DNA of 60,538 nucleotides from Pseudomonadota bacterium (GCA_029572955.1 JAKPQE010000065.1:1-60538), one strand, 5' to 3'; shown: positions 8,740 to 18,961, numbered from the stretch's first letter. Notes: generated by a model not told the origin, from the sequence alone. Program-made: numbers and translations.

Positions 8740-8784
8740 GCGTTTTCAGGAAAAGCGGGGACCGGTTTTCCGACCGGAAACGCG
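8738..8784. repeat. Copy 2 of the 47-bp dispersed intergenic repeat
   Basis: It begins GAGCGTTTTCAGGAAAAGCG, has ACCGGTT in the centre and ends CCGGAAACGCG. It aligns without gaps to 6270-6316 (38 of 47 identical). It starts within the stop codon of the YkvA gene and fills most of the gap before the convergent oxidoreductase gene. Confidence 0.65.
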
Positions 8785-8805
8785 ACCGCCCCCGCCGCCT
8801 GAGCC

Positions 8806-9780
8806 TCACGGCACCACGATGACCTTGCCCTTGACGCCGCGGCCGGCGATCGCCTCGAGCGCCGCCGGCGTGTCGGCGAGCGCGAAGACCTTGTGGATGT
8901 GCGGATTGATCCGGCCCTCGCCGATCCACGAGAGCAGCAGCTCCATGTTCTCCCGGTGGCCGTCGGGATCGCGCACGATCGCCTCGCCCCAGAACACGCC
9001 GAGCACGTCGCAGCCCTTCAGGAGCACGAGATTGAGCGGGATCTTCGGGATCTCGCCGGCGGCAAAGCCGATGACGAGATAGCGACCCTCCCAGGCCGTC
9101 GCCCGGAGCGCCGCCTCGGCATAGGCGCCGCCGACCGGGTCGTAGACGACGTCGACGCCGGCCCCGCCGGTCAGCTCCTTCAGCCGTTCCTTCAGGTTCT
9201 CCCTGGAATAGTCGATCGTCTCGTCGGCCCCGACCTTGCGGCAGAAGTCGAGCTTTTCCGGCGAGGAGGCGCAGGCGATGACGCGCGCGCCCATCACCTT
9301 GGCGACCTCGATCGCCGCCTGGCCGACGCCGCCCGAGGCGCCGAGCACGGCGACCGTCTCGCCGGGCTGCAGCCGCGCCCGGTCGCGCAGGGCATGGATC
9401 GTCGTGCCGTAGGTGATGGTGACGCCGGCCGCGACCATCGGGTCGACGGTCTCCGGTCGATGCACGAGGTCGTCTTCGGCGACCAGCACCTTCTCCCGGC
9501 AGCCGCCATAACGCACATAGGCGATCACCTTGTCGCCCGGCTTGAAGATCTCGACACCCTCGCCGACGCTTTCCACCACGCCGGCGATCTCGCCGCCCGG
9601 CGAGAACGGCCGCTCCGGCCGGATCTGGTAGCGATCGGCGATGATCAGCGTGTCGAAGAAATTGAGCCCGGTCGCCTCGACCCGAACCACCGCCATGCCT
9701 GGCTGCGTCTCTGGTGCCGCCACGTCCTCGAACACGAGGCTGGCCGGCGCGCCCGGCGCCTTGCTGATCACTGCGCGCAT
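8806..9780 (-). CDS. Zinc-independent NADPH:quinone oxidoreductase (MDR superfamily)
   Basis: A 324-residue medium-chain dehydrogenase/reductase. An N-terminal GroES-like part (about 1-115) contains the QOR-type segment GLNFFDTLI. The nucleotide-binding domain has GASGGVG at 147-153. The catalytic and structural zinc cysteines of alcohol dehydrogenases are absent, as in quinone oxidoreductases. Likely reaction: NADPH-dependent reduction of quinones or enones. The ATG at 9780 follows a strong CCGGGGGG Shine-Dalgarno. It is divergent from typA. Confidence 0.87.
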   Translation of the reverse strand: MRAVISKAPGAPASLVFEDVAAPETQPGMAVVRVEATGLNFFDTLIIADRYQIRPERPFSPGGEIAGVVESVGEGVEIFKPGDKVIAYVRYGGCREKVLVAEDDLVHRPETVDPMVAAGVTITYGTTIHALRDRARLQPGETVAVLGASGGVGQAAIEVAKVMGARVIACASSPEKLDFCRKVGADETIDYSRENLKERLKELTGGAGVDVVYDPVGGAYAEAALRATAWEGRYLVIGFAAGEIPKIPLNLVLLKGCDVLGVFWGEAIVRDPDGHRENMELLLSWIGEGRINPHIHKVFALADTPAALEAIAGRGVKGKVIVVP

Positions 9781-9885
9781 GATCCCCCCCGGATATGTCC
9801 CTCGATTCCGCTTCGAATGAGGCCGGATTTCACATTAGAGGTCAAGCTCATCCGGCACCTGCGCGCCGATGTTGCAGTCGCGCCA

Positions 9886-9913
9886 TTGTGGATTGTCGCA
9901 TTACCGCTATAGT
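9886..9913 (+). promoter_or_regulatory. Candidate typA promoter
   Basis: TTGTGG (9886-9891) and TATAGT (9908-9913) are spaced by 16 bases, 56 bases before the typA start codon. It is the best sigma-70-like pair in the 188-base divergent region. Confidence 0.45.
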
Positions 9914-9968
9914 CCGCGCCGATTTTCATGCGCGCGCCGATATGGCGCTGCGCCCAACCGGTGACCTC

Positions 9969-11804
<1,836 letters not shown>

Positions 11805-11830
11805 GATCGACCGCATCGCGGAGACGTCCC

Positions 11831-11866
11831 GAAAGGTCGGCACATGCATGTGCCGGCCTTTCTTGC
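11831..11866 (+). terminator. Intrinsic terminator of typA
   Basis: A long inverted repeat (GAAAGGTCGGCACATG paired with CATGTGCCGGCCTTTC, one mismatch, 11831-11862) ends in TTCTT, 26 bases after the typA stop. It is a clear rho-independent structure. Confidence 0.75.
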
Positions 11867-11922
11867 ATTCTGCCTGCCGAAAGTGCGCATGCCCCGTTGC
11901 GAAATGGTCTTACCTCCTTAGA

Positions 11923-12447
11923 ATGATTGGCATGAGCACCGTATCGATCGGCATCCGGCGGGCAGGTACGAAGGACGCGGCAGGCGTCGCCGCGGTTCAC
12001 GACGATGCCTGGCGTCAGGCCTATCGCGGGCTCATTCCCGGCCGCGAGCTGGAGCGCATGGTCAACCGCCGCGGCGCGACCTGGTGGTCGACGGCGATCG
12101 CCAACGGCCTGCCGATCCTCATCCTCGAATTCGACGGTGCGGTCGCCGGCTACGCCACCTTCGGGCGCAGCCGTCTCGGCTCTCTGACCCACAAGGGCGA
12201 GATCTACGAACTCTATCTCGCGCCGACGCACCAGGGCCTCGGCCTCGGCCGCCGGCTGTTCGAGGCGGCGAGCGCCGGCCTCGCCCGCCGCTCTCTCGTG
12301 CCGCATCTGGTCTGGGCGCTCGAGGCCAATGACGGCGCCTGCGCCTTCTATGAGAGGATGGGCGGCAAGGTCGTCGCCCGCGGCAGCGAGCGCTTCGGCG
12401 GCGAGATCCTGCCGAAGATCGCCTTCGGCTATGGCGAGAAGGACTGA
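11923..12447 (+). CDS. GNAT family N-acetyltransferase
   Basis: A 174-residue GCN5-related acetyltransferase. The acetyl-CoA loop is the segment QGLGLGRRLF (about residues 99-108), with the preceding strand IYELYLAP and the later ALEANDGACAFYERMGG typical of the fold. Substrate is unknown. The start is uncertain: ATG at 11923 and ATG at 11932 are both possible and neither has a good Shine-Dalgarno. The frame is open further upstream, but that part overlaps the typA terminator and is unlikely to be translated. Confidence 0.85.
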   Translation: MIGMSTVSIGIRRAGTKDAAGVAAVHDDAWRQAYRGLIPGRELERMVNRRGATWWSTAIANGLPILILEFDGAVAGYATFGRSRLGSLTHKGEIYELYLAPTHQGLGLGRRLFEAASAGLARRSLVPHLVWALEANDGACAFYERMGGKVVARGSERFGGEILPKIAFGYGEKD

Positions 12448-12465
12448 TACCAGGGGTCCGTCGCT

Positions 12466-12747
12466 TCAGTCCGCCTTCTTTTCAAGCCGCCCGCTCTGGC
12501 GCAGCACGAAGCCGATGACCTGCGCCACCGCCCGATAGAGTTCTTCCGGGATCTGGTCGTCGAGTTCGACGAAGGACAGCGCCTCGGCGAGGATCGCGTT
12601 CTCCTCGATGAAGACACCGTGCTCCTTCGCCCTGGCGACGATCTGCTCGGCGACGAGCCCGCGCCCCTTGGCGACCACGGTCGGCACGCCGCCATGCTCG
12701 TAATGGAGCGCCACCGCCACCGAACGCTGCTTGTCGTCCTCGCTCAT
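12466..12747 (-). CDS. FlhB-like C-terminal domain protein (stand-alone)
   Basis: A 93-residue protein resembling the cytoplasmic C-terminal half of FlhB/YscU export switches (SVAVALHYEHGG, VVAKGRGLVAEQIVARAKEHGV, IPEELYRAVAQVI). It has no membrane part and no NPTH autocleavage motif: it begins where the cleaved FlhB fragment would begin, so it looks like a permanently switched form. Such small FlhB2/YlqH-like proteins accompany FliK-like genes. Its ATG overlaps the stop of the upstream FliK-like gene by four bases, which indicates coupled translation. No other flagellar gene lies in the window. Confidence 0.82.
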   Translation of the reverse strand: MSEDDKQRSVAVALHYEHGGVPTVVAKGRGLVAEQIVARAKEHGVFIEENAILAEALSFVELDDQIPEELYRAVAQVIGFVLRQSGRLEKKAD

Positions 12748-14495
12748 GACTGGCGGTCCACGAAATAGCCGGCCCGCTCCGCCGCGCCCTGCCGCCCCGG
12801 CCGGCAGCGGACCTCGTCGATCTCGAAGGCCTCGCCGGTCAGCGCCTGCTTCAGCTCGTCGATCCCGCGCGACAGCTTCTCGGCGCTCTCCGGCCGCTCG
12901 GCCCACAGCGTCACCCCGACCTTCTCGCCGGCCAGCGTGACGAGGGCGTCGACCGGCCCGAGCGGTTCGAGGTCCATGGCGAACCGCACCTGCCAGACCG
13001 GCCCCTTGCGCTCGCTCTTGCCCCGCGCATCGCGGCTGATCGCGAACTGCGCCATCATCGTCTCGGCGCCGAGCCCGACCGGCAGCTCCATGGTCCATTG
13101 CGTGAGGCCCGGCTCGCTGCGTGCGGTCGGGGTGTCGCCGGCATCGGGCAGCGCCGCCATCTGGGCGAGGCGAACCCGCGACAGCGCCGCCTCGGTCTCG
13201 CCGAGAAGGTGACGCGCCATCGCCGGCCCATCGGCGTCGAGCGGCAGGGTCGGCGCGCCGGCGCGCTGGGCCAGCGGCGCGGCGCCACGGCGCGGCGGCG
13301 GCAGCGTCTCGCCGCGCGTCGCCAGCCCCTCCTCCGCCATGTCGCCGAGAAATGTCAGGAGCGCCGATTTCAGCGTACCGAGCGAGGCCTTGAGATCGCC
13401 CTGTGCCGGCGCCTTGCCGTCGGCGAGCCGGGCTTCGAGAAAGACGCCGGAGCGCGCCAGTGCGCTCTTGAGTGCTTCGCCGCTCGGCGCTTCGGCGCTG
13501 TCGAGCCGGAAACCGAGAAGCGCCGCCGCCGCCCGCATCACCGGCTCGGGCAGGCGCTGGCCACGGCCGGCAACGAGCGCCGAGAGATCGGCATAGAGCG
13601 CCGCCATGCTGCCCTGACGCGCGACGTCGCCCCGCATTGCCGCCTGCACCGCCGCCTTCAACGTATCGGCGAGCGGCGGACGGCTCGCCATCTCCGCCGC
13701 CGGCGCCGCCGCGCGGGGCGTTGCCGGCGCAGTGGCTGCCGCCGTAGCGGACGCTCCGGCCGGGGTCGCCGCCGTCGCTGCGCCGGTCGCCGCCGACGTC
13801 TGGCCGCCGGTGGCCGCCGCCGGTGCCGCGCCCCCGCCGGGGCCGGTCTGGCCGGCCGGCGTCGGGACATTCGCCGCCTGCGGCGCACCTCCTTGTGCCG
13901 GCAGCGCCGTGCCACCTGCCGGCTGGGCCGGCGCCGCGGCCGGTGCCGGGCCACCGCCGGGGGCAATGCCTGCGGTCGATGGAGCGCCCGCGCCGGTCGA
14001 GGTCGGCGCCGCAGCCGGAGCCGTTCCGCCGCCCGATGCCGCCGCCGGGCCACGCACGGTGCCGGCCTCACTGCTGCCCGCGGCCGGGGCTGTCCCCGGC
14101 GTCGCCGGCGCCGGCGCGGCCGGTCTTGCCGTGGCCGCAACCGCACCGCCGGTCAGCACCGCCGGGCGATCGAGACCGCTCGCCGGCTGCGGCGCGGCGC
14201 CGGCGCCACCCTGGCCCTGCCCCGTCGCCGCCGTCGGCGGCCGCTCGGTCGGGACCAGCCGCAGGCTGTCGCCCTGGCGCTGCACTTCGAGAAAGAGGGT
14301 CGCGCCGGGCTTCAGCGGCGTTTGCGGCACCGCCTCGAGCAGGCCGAGCAGGGTCTGCAGGCGCACCGAGCCGTTCTCGAGCACGGCCGTCACCCGCGCC
14401 TCGAGCACCTGGCCGTCGGCGAGCGGCTGTCCACCCTTCGTGGCCGCGAGAAGCGCCGACTGACCGGCGGAAAGGGAAAGGTTCTCGATCGCCAC
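12744..14495 (-). CDS. FliK-like flagellar hook-length control protein
   Basis: A 583-residue three-part protein. The N-terminal domain (about 1-85) is followed by a long low-complexity linker rich in Ala, Pro, Gly and Thr (about 86-270), then a C-terminal FliK-type domain (about 450-583) with WTMELPVGLG and a region of alternating strands ending in VRCRPGRQGAAERAGYF. FliK proteins measure hook length and switch export specificity through FlhB-C, and the next gene encodes just such a domain. The pair stands outside any flagellar cluster here, so a modified role is possible. The linker's composition produces long spurious frames on the opposite strand. Confidence 0.72.
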   Translation of the reverse strand: MAIENLSLSAGQSALLAATKGGQPLADGQVLEARVTAVLENGSVRLQTLLGLLEAVPQTPLKPGATLFLEVQRQGDSLRLVPTERPPTAATGQGQGGAGAAPQPASGLDRPAVLTGGAVAATARPAAPAPATPGTAPAAGSSEAGTVRGPAAASGGGTAPAAAPTSTGAGAPSTAGIAPGGGPAPAAAPAQPAGGTALPAQGGAPQAANVPTPAGQTGPGGGAAPAAATGGQTSAATGAATAATPAGASATAAATAPATPRAAAPAAEMASRPPLADTLKAAVQAAMRGDVARQGSMAALYADLSALVAGRGQRLPEPVMRAAAALLGFRLDSAEAPSGEALKSALARSGVFLEARLADGKAPAQGDLKASLGTLKSALLTFLGDMAEEGLATRGETLPPPRRGAAPLAQRAGAPTLPLDADGPAMARHLLGETEAALSRVRLAQMAALPDAGDTPTARSEPGLTQWTMELPVGLGAETMMAQFAISRDARGKSERKGPVWQVRFAMDLEPLGPVDALVTLAGEKVGVTLWAERPESAEKLSRGIDELKQALTGEAFEIDEVRCRPGRQGAAERAGYFVDRQS

Positions 14496-14534
14496 GCTCG
14501 GCCCCGCGCCTGCAAATCCATTGCCGCGAACGAT

Positions 14535-14569
14535 AAAAAGCCGGCGCGGATCTCATCATCCGCGCCGGC
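14535..14569 (-). terminator. Intrinsic terminator of the sulfide-dehydrogenase/tetraheme locus
   Basis: On the minus strand a perfect 12-bp stem (GCCGGCGCGGAT paired with ATCCGCGCCGGC, 14540-14569) is followed by TTTTT. It lies 70 bases after the tetraheme cytochrome stop and before the FliK-like start. Confidence 0.8.
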
Positions 14570-14639
14570 CCGAAGTCTACACCCATTGCCGGCGACACCG
14601 AAGTGCGGCGCCGCGCCGGGCTTCCATTGGGTTACCGGA

Positions 14640-15209
14640 TCACTCCGCCTTGTAGTCGGCCGGCAGCCGGTGAACGATGCCCTTGTGGCAGGAGATGCAG
14701 TGGTCGCCGGTCTCCATCGCTTCCTGATGCTTGCGCTGGGCGCGGCGGCTCTGCTGGTCGATCTCCATGGTCTGGAAGTCGTGGCACGAGCGGCAGTTCT
14801 TCGACTTGCGCGTTTCCATGTGGCCCCAGACGCGCTTGGCCATGGTGAGGCGCTGCGCCTCGTATTTCTCCGGCGTGTCGATGGTGCCGAGGATGTGGTG
14901 CAGCACGTCCTTGCTCGCCGCGATCTTGGCGATGATCTTGGCCGGGAACTCCTTGGGCACATGGCAGTCGGCGCAGCCGACGCGCACGCCCGAGATGTTC
15001 TTGTGATGGAAGCTCTTCTTGTATTCTTCGTAGTTGGTTTCCATCTCGTGGCAAGACGTACAGAATTCTGTCGTATTGGTGTAGTCGAGCCCGGCACTGA
15101 ACCCGACGAGCAGGCAGAACATGCCGATCGCACCGAAGAAGAAGGCCGCGAGAACCCGCGGCCGCTTAACGAAATCCCAAGCTTTTCTCAACGCACCTGC
15201 CCCCAACAA
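14640..15209 (-). CDS. NapC/NirT-family membrane tetraheme cytochrome c
   Basis: A 189-residue quinol-linked cytochrome. One N-terminal membrane anchor (about 18-42) is followed by four CxxCH haem sites: CTSCH 50-54, CADCH 79-83, CRSCH 139-143 and CISCH 171-175. This number and spacing fit the NapC/NirT family, which passes electrons between the quinone pool and periplasmic partners. It lies 133 bases downstream of the flavocytochrome c sulfide dehydrogenase genes in the same direction, with a terminator after it. A role in moving sulfide-derived electrons to or from quinone is an inference from position. Confidence 0.9.
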   Translation of the reverse strand: MLGAGALRKAWDFVKRPRVLAAFFFGAIGMFCLLVGFSAGLDYTNTTEFCTSCHEMETNYEEYKKSFHHKNISGVRVGCADCHVPKEFPAKIIAKIAASKDVLHHILGTIDTPEKYEAQRLTMAKRVWGHMETRKSKNCRSCHDFQTMEIDQQSRRAQRKHQEAMETGDHCISCHKGIVHRLPADYKAE

Positions 15210-15342
15210 GAACAGACCGGCATGCTCCCCCCAGCATGATCCGGCCGGTTATCCTCCGGCCTCTTTCCGATCCCGGCGCGACGGCGACGGGAGCCGCGCG
15301 GCAGCCGAGGCCGCCGCGCGGAACGTGTCGCTTCGCTGTGGC

Positions 15343-16635
15343 TCAGCCCCAGCTGTCCTTGCGGATGTTGTTGTACCAGCTGTGAGCGTAGCCGACCTCG
15401 CGCTTGAACTGCTCGGGGCTGGCGTCGCCCGGCGTCAGGCCGCCGGCACCCTCGACACCGCCGATGACGTCCTTCTCGGCGTTGTAGCGGTACACCGCCG
15501 CGACCGAGAAGCCGTAATCCTTGCCGGCAATCGAGTAGCAGGTGTTGACGTAGGACGGCGTCACCGGCTCCTTGCCGGCGAGGATCGCGGCAATCGCCGC
15601 GGCCGTGACCTTGCCCTGCGAGTTGGCCGAATAGCCCGACTTCGGCATCGCCGTGGCGATCGCCGCGTCACCGATGACGTGGACGCCGGCCACCTTCTTG
15701 GATTCGAAGGTCTGCTTGTCGACCGGGCACCAGCCCTTCTCGTCGGCGAGGCCCGCATCCATGGCGATCTTGCCCGCCGTCTGCTGCGGGATGTAGTTCA
15801 GCACCGCCGGCTTGAAGGTCTCGAAGTCGGTGACGATTTCCTTCGTCCCCGCGTCGACCTTGGAGATGCCGCCGACCTTGGCGAACGGCAGCCACTCGAT
15901 CAGGCTGTTGTCGGTCTCGAACCCGTAGAGCTTCTTCCAGGCGCCGGTGAACAGGCCCTGCTTGGCGAACTTCTCCTTCGGGTCGATGATGATGACCTTC
16001 GACTTCGGCTTGTGCTCCTTGAGGTAGCCGGCGATCAGGCTGGCGCGCTCGTAGGGCCCGGGCGGGCAGCGGAACGGATCGGCCGGCGCGACGATCGCGA
16101 CGAGCCCGCCATCCTCCATGGCCTCCAGCTGCTTGCGCAGGATGGTGGTCTGCTCACCGGCCTTCCAGGCGTGCGGCACGTTGCCGGCGTCGGCCTCGGT
16201 GATGCCCTCGTGGGTGTAGTTGAAGTCGATGCCCGGCGCGACGACGCAGCGGTCGAAGGCAAAGCTCTGGCCGCCCTTGGTGGCGACCGTCTTGGCGCCG
16301 CCGTCGATGCCGGTGGCGAAGTCGTGCACGACGTTGACGCCGATCTTCTTCAGACCGTCGTAGCCGACCTGGATCTGCTCGATCGTGCGCTCGCCGCCGA
16401 GCACTTCGTTCGACATGAAGCAGGTGTGATAGAGCTCGTTCGGCTCGATCAGCGTGACGTCGATGTCGGGATTGGCGAGTTTGAGATAGCGCGCCGTGGT
16501 GGCGCCACCCGGGCCGCCGCCGATGATCACGACCTTGCCGCCCGCCGCGCGCGCGACATGGGGCAGGCCGAGAGCGCCGGCGAACGCGGTGGCGCCGCTG
16601 AGCTGGACGAAAGTCCGACGATTGATAGCGGTCAT
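15343..16635 (-). CDS. fccB: Flavocytochrome c sulfide dehydrogenase, flavoprotein subunit
   Basis: A 430-residue exported flavoprotein. A Tat signal (RRTFVQLSG) is cleaved near residue 30, then comes the FAD motif VVIIGGGPGGATTARYL. The cysteine for covalent FAD is Cys72 (HTCFMSNEV). The redox pair is Cys190 (FRCPPGPYER) and Cys366 (NTCYSI). Subtracting 30 gives 42, 160 and 336, in line with Cys42, Cys161 and Cys337 of the Allochromatium enzyme as I recall them. It oxidises sulfide to sulfur in the periplasm with FccA. The ATG at 16635 is preferred because a GGGGGGAAAG Shine-Dalgarno precedes it; an ATG at 16653 overlaps the fccA stop by four bases. Confidence 0.93.
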   Translation of the reverse strand: MTAINRRTFVQLSGATAFAGALGLPHVARAAGGKVVIIGGGPGGATTARYLKLANPDIDVTLIEPNELYHTCFMSNEVLGGERTIEQIQVGYDGLKKIGVNVVHDFATGIDGGAKTVATKGGQSFAFDRCVVAPGIDFNYTHEGITEADAGNVPHAWKAGEQTTILRKQLEAMEDGGLVAIVAPADPFRCPPGPYERASLIAGYLKEHKPKSKVIIIDPKEKFAKQGLFTGAWKKLYGFETDNSLIEWLPFAKVGGISKVDAGTKEIVTDFETFKPAVLNYIPQQTAGKIAMDAGLADEKGWCPVDKQTFESKKVAGVHVIGDAAIATAMPKSGYSANSQGKVTAAAIAAILAGKEPVTPSYVNTCYSIAGKDYGFSVAAVYRYNAEKDVIGGVEGAGGLTPGDASPEQFKREVGYAHSWYNNIRKDSWG

Positions 16636-16649
16636 GGCTTTCCCCCCGA

Positions 16650-17270
16650 TCATTTCTGGCTGCCGAAGAAATTGATGACCGCGGCGATGCCTTCCTCGCC
16701 ATGCGTGTCGACCAGGTCCTTCAGATTGCGCTGCTTCTTGTTGCGCTCCTTGGAGGAGAGCGCCTCGTTGTTTTCGAGATTGCGCGTGCCGGAGATCAGG
16801 TCGCGCAGCTCGGACTCGATGTACGGCATCATCTGGCCGGCGAGCGCCGGATAGTCCTCGGCCGACCGCCCGTCCTTCTCGTGGCAGTCCTCGCAGAGAT
16901 TGTCGTAAATCTCCTTGCCCTTGGCCACGAGCGCCGGGTCGGTCTTCTGGTCGACGATGCGACCGAACGGCTTGGCCGCGAAATACTCGGCGATCAGCTT
17001 CAGCTCGTCGTCGCTGTAGCCCTTGGCGATGCGCTGCATGATCGTCGACGGGCGCTTGCCGTCACGGAACGCCTGCATCGTCTCGACCATGTAGTCCTTG
17101 TTGGTGCCGGCGATGGTCGGCGAGGCCGGACCATAGCTCGTGCCGTCGGGCCCGTGACAGCCGTTGCAGGTGTCCGCCAGGAGCGAGGCACTCATCTCGG
17201 CGCCGAGCGCGAGACCGCCACTCGTCATCAGGAGCACGCAGGCAGACCCGAGGATCGCTTTGATTCTCAT
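16650..17270 (-). CDS. fccA: Flavocytochrome c sulfide dehydrogenase, dihaem cytochrome subunit
   Basis: A 206-residue exported dihaem cytochrome c. A signal peptide (about 1-24, ending ALGA) is followed by two class I-type cytochrome domains with CNGCH (35-39) and CEDCH (126-130). Methionine ligand candidates follow in each half. Length and duplicated fold match FccA/SoxE-type electron acceptors, and the flavoprotein gene follows with almost no gap. Electrons from sulfide would pass FAD to haem to a soluble cytochrome or, in this locus, possibly to the tetraheme protein. It is the first gene of the unit; the 320-base region upstream should hold the promoter. Confidence 0.92.
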   Translation of the reverse strand: MRIKAILGSACVLLMTSGGLALGAEMSASLLADTCNGCHGPDGTSYGPASPTIAGTNKDYMVETMQAFRDGKRPSTIMQRIAKGYSDDELKLIAEYFAAKPFGRIVDQKTDPALVAKGKEIYDNLCEDCHEKDGRSAEDYPALAGQMMPYIESELRDLISGTRNLENNEALSSKERNKKQRNLKDLVDTHGEEGIAAVINFFGSQK

Positions 17271-17525
17271 GTTTCCCCCACAATGGATTATTTGTTTCGT
17301 TTCAAATTAGCGATCGCAATTATACGCAACTTCGCCGTCATGAAAAGAGACCTGAAGCTTTATTAGACATTTCCCGTATTGTGCCCCGCAATAACACTTC
17401 GTATGACATCCCGTTCAAAAATTTCTTACAGTTTGCTGGAATTCCTAAAAATCGTTAGTCTCTAATATACGCATAAAGACGCCAAAATATGCGGCGTTGC
17501 AACATGAAGATTCTTGCATAAGAAA
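17271..17525. promoter_or_regulatory. AT-rich non-coding region upstream of fccA with inverted repeat
   Basis: No gene is seen between fccA and the coiled-coil gene terminator. This stretch is strikingly AT-richer than its surroundings. It contains an inverted repeat, AATT-A-GCGATCGC-AATT, at 17305-17321, about 35-50 bases upstream of the fccA start, where an operator could sit. The palindromic 8-mer GCGATCGC is its core. A weak promoter-like pair on the minus strand (TTGCGG, 18 bases, TCTAAT) lies near 17350-17385. Sulfide-responsive control is an inference from the operon's job. Confidence 0.4.
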
Positions 17526-17553
17526 ACGGCGCGGGGGCAAAACCCCGCGCCGT
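17526..17553 (-). terminator. Intrinsic terminator of the coiled-coil protein gene
   Basis: On the minus strand an 11-bp perfect stem (ACGGCGCGGGG with CCCCGCGCCGT) and six-base loop is followed by TTTTCTT, 38 bases after the stop of the coiled-coil gene. Confidence 0.75.
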
Positions 17554-17590
17554 CTCGAACCCCTGACCCCGATGCGATCGAGCCCGTCCC

Positions 17591-18847
17591 TCAGCGTGCC
17601 GCAACCTCGCGCAGCACGCGGATCCGGTCGGCAAGGGACATTGCTCCGGCATCGGCGCCATTGCCGCTCGCCGCCTTGCCCTTGCCGCTCTCGGCGAGGA
17701 TGCGGTTGATCACCGACCCCTCGCCTTCGAGGGCGGCCGTCATGCGGCCGATTTCGGCGGCGATGTCGTTGATTCGCTCGCGCAGCAGCGCGTGTTCCGA
17801 GCGCTCCGCCTCCCAGTCGCGATCGGCCGACCGGTTGCTCCGGGTGATTTCTTCCTTGAGGCCGGTATTTTCGGCAACGAGGGTCGCGAGCTTGTCCTCG
17901 AGCAGCGACTTGGCGGCCGTCAGGCTGCCGATCCGGTTCTTCAGCACCTCGCCGCTGCGCTCCACCGCGTCGCGCTCGCCCTCGAGCCGGGAGCGCAGGC
18001 TCGCCACCTCGCCCTCGAGTTCGAGCCGCGCCGTCTCGGCGGCGACGAGGCGCTCCTCGAGATCGCCGGCGCGGCCGTCGCCCGAGCTCAGCTCGGCCTG
18101 CAGGGCGGCAAGATCGCCCTTCTTCTTTTCCACCTCGGCGTCGCGCGCCGCGACGTCCGCCCGGCGCTGCTCGGCGGCAGCGTCCAGTTCGGCGATCCGC
18201 GCCTTGGCCTCGGCGATCTCGCCGGCGCGTTCCTCGGCCCGCGCTTCGGCCGCCACCAACCGCGCCCGATCCGCGGTGCGCTCCATGCGCAGCGTCGCGA
18301 TCTCGTCGCGCAGCGCGTCCATCTGGGTCGAGCGCGCCACCAGTTCCACCTTCTGGCCGTCGAAGTCGCTGCGCGTCTCGGCATAGCGCTCCTCGACCCG
18401 CTTGAGGTCCTCGCTGCGCATGTCGAGGGTACGCTGCACCTCGCGCAGGTTCCGCGAAACCTGGGCGATCTCCTCTTCCTTCTGCAGGATGGTGCGGCGC
18501 AGGTCGCCCTCGCGATTTTCCAGGTCGACGATCGCGGCGATCTTGTCGTCGCGCTCGGCGCCGAGCATCTGGATCGTCTCGCGCTTCTTGCCGATCTCGA
18601 AAAGCTGGTCGGCGGCGCGCTTCTTCAGCTCCTCGACGCTGAGCTCGAGGCGCCGCGTCGACAGCGCGAATTCGGCGCGAAGCTGATCCTTCTCGGCCCG
18701 GATCTCGTCGAGGCTGAGCGGGATCGATCCCTCGATCCGGCGCTGCGTCAGCCGCGCCGCCCGGCGCACGACGATCGGCACCAGCAGCAGGCCGAGGAGG
18801 CCGGCGGCAAGTGCCCCGAGTGCGAAATACATGGCAGCTTCGATCAC
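17591..18847 (-). CDS. Membrane-anchored coiled-coil protein, function unknown
   Basis: A 418-residue protein with one N-terminal transmembrane helix (YFALGALAAGLLGLLLVPIV) and then the conserved-looking segment RRIEGSIPLSLDEIRAEKDQLRAEFA. Almost uninterrupted heptad-rich coiled coil follows (about 50-380), dominated by Glu, Arg, Ala and Leu. Proteins of this design occur widely in Hyphomicrobiales but I know no assigned function. The GTG at 18847 is chosen because GGAGG stands seven bases before it and it places the helix at the very N-terminus. Longer frames upstream have no such site. The gene has its own terminator. Confidence 0.7.
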   Translation of the reverse strand: MIEAAMYFALGALAAGLLGLLLVPIVVRRAARLTQRRIEGSIPLSLDEIRAEKDQLRAEFALSTRRLELSVEELKKRAADQLFEIGKKRETIQMLGAERDDKIAAIVDLENREGDLRRTILQKEEEIAQVSRNLREVQRTLDMRSEDLKRVEERYAETRSDFDGQKVELVARSTQMDALRDEIATLRMERTADRARLVAAEARAEERAGEIAEAKARIAELDAAAEQRRADVAARDAEVEKKKGDLAALQAELSSGDGRAGDLEERLVAAETARLELEGEVASLRSRLEGERDAVERSGEVLKNRIGSLTAAKSLLEDKLATLVAENTGLKEEITRSNRSADRDWEAERSEHALLRERINDIAAEIGRMTAALEGEGSVINRILAESGKGKAASGNGADAGAMSLADRIRVLREVAAR

Positions 18848-18922
18848 CGGCAGGCCTCCACTCGCAACTGTCCCAGCCGGGCGGGCCTCGCGATCCGCAA
18901 AGCGTTCTCCGCCCAAACGCCA

Positions 18923-18961
18923 AAAAAAGAACCCGGCCCCGTTTCATGTCCGGGACCGGGA
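18923..18961 (-). terminator. Intrinsic terminator after eipA
   Basis: Minus-strand hairpin with arms CCCGGTCCCGG and CCGGGGCCGGG (18933-18961, imperfect), followed by TTCTTTTTTT. It lies between eipA and the downstream coiled-coil gene and ends the eipA transcript. Confidence 0.65.

Noticed and set aside
13098-15239. A 713-codon plus-strand frame over the FliK-like and tetraheme genes
   Set aside because: It is Arg-rich low complexity produced by the Ala/Pro-coding linker on the other strand, and it crosses a strong terminator and four clear haem motifs in the minus direction.
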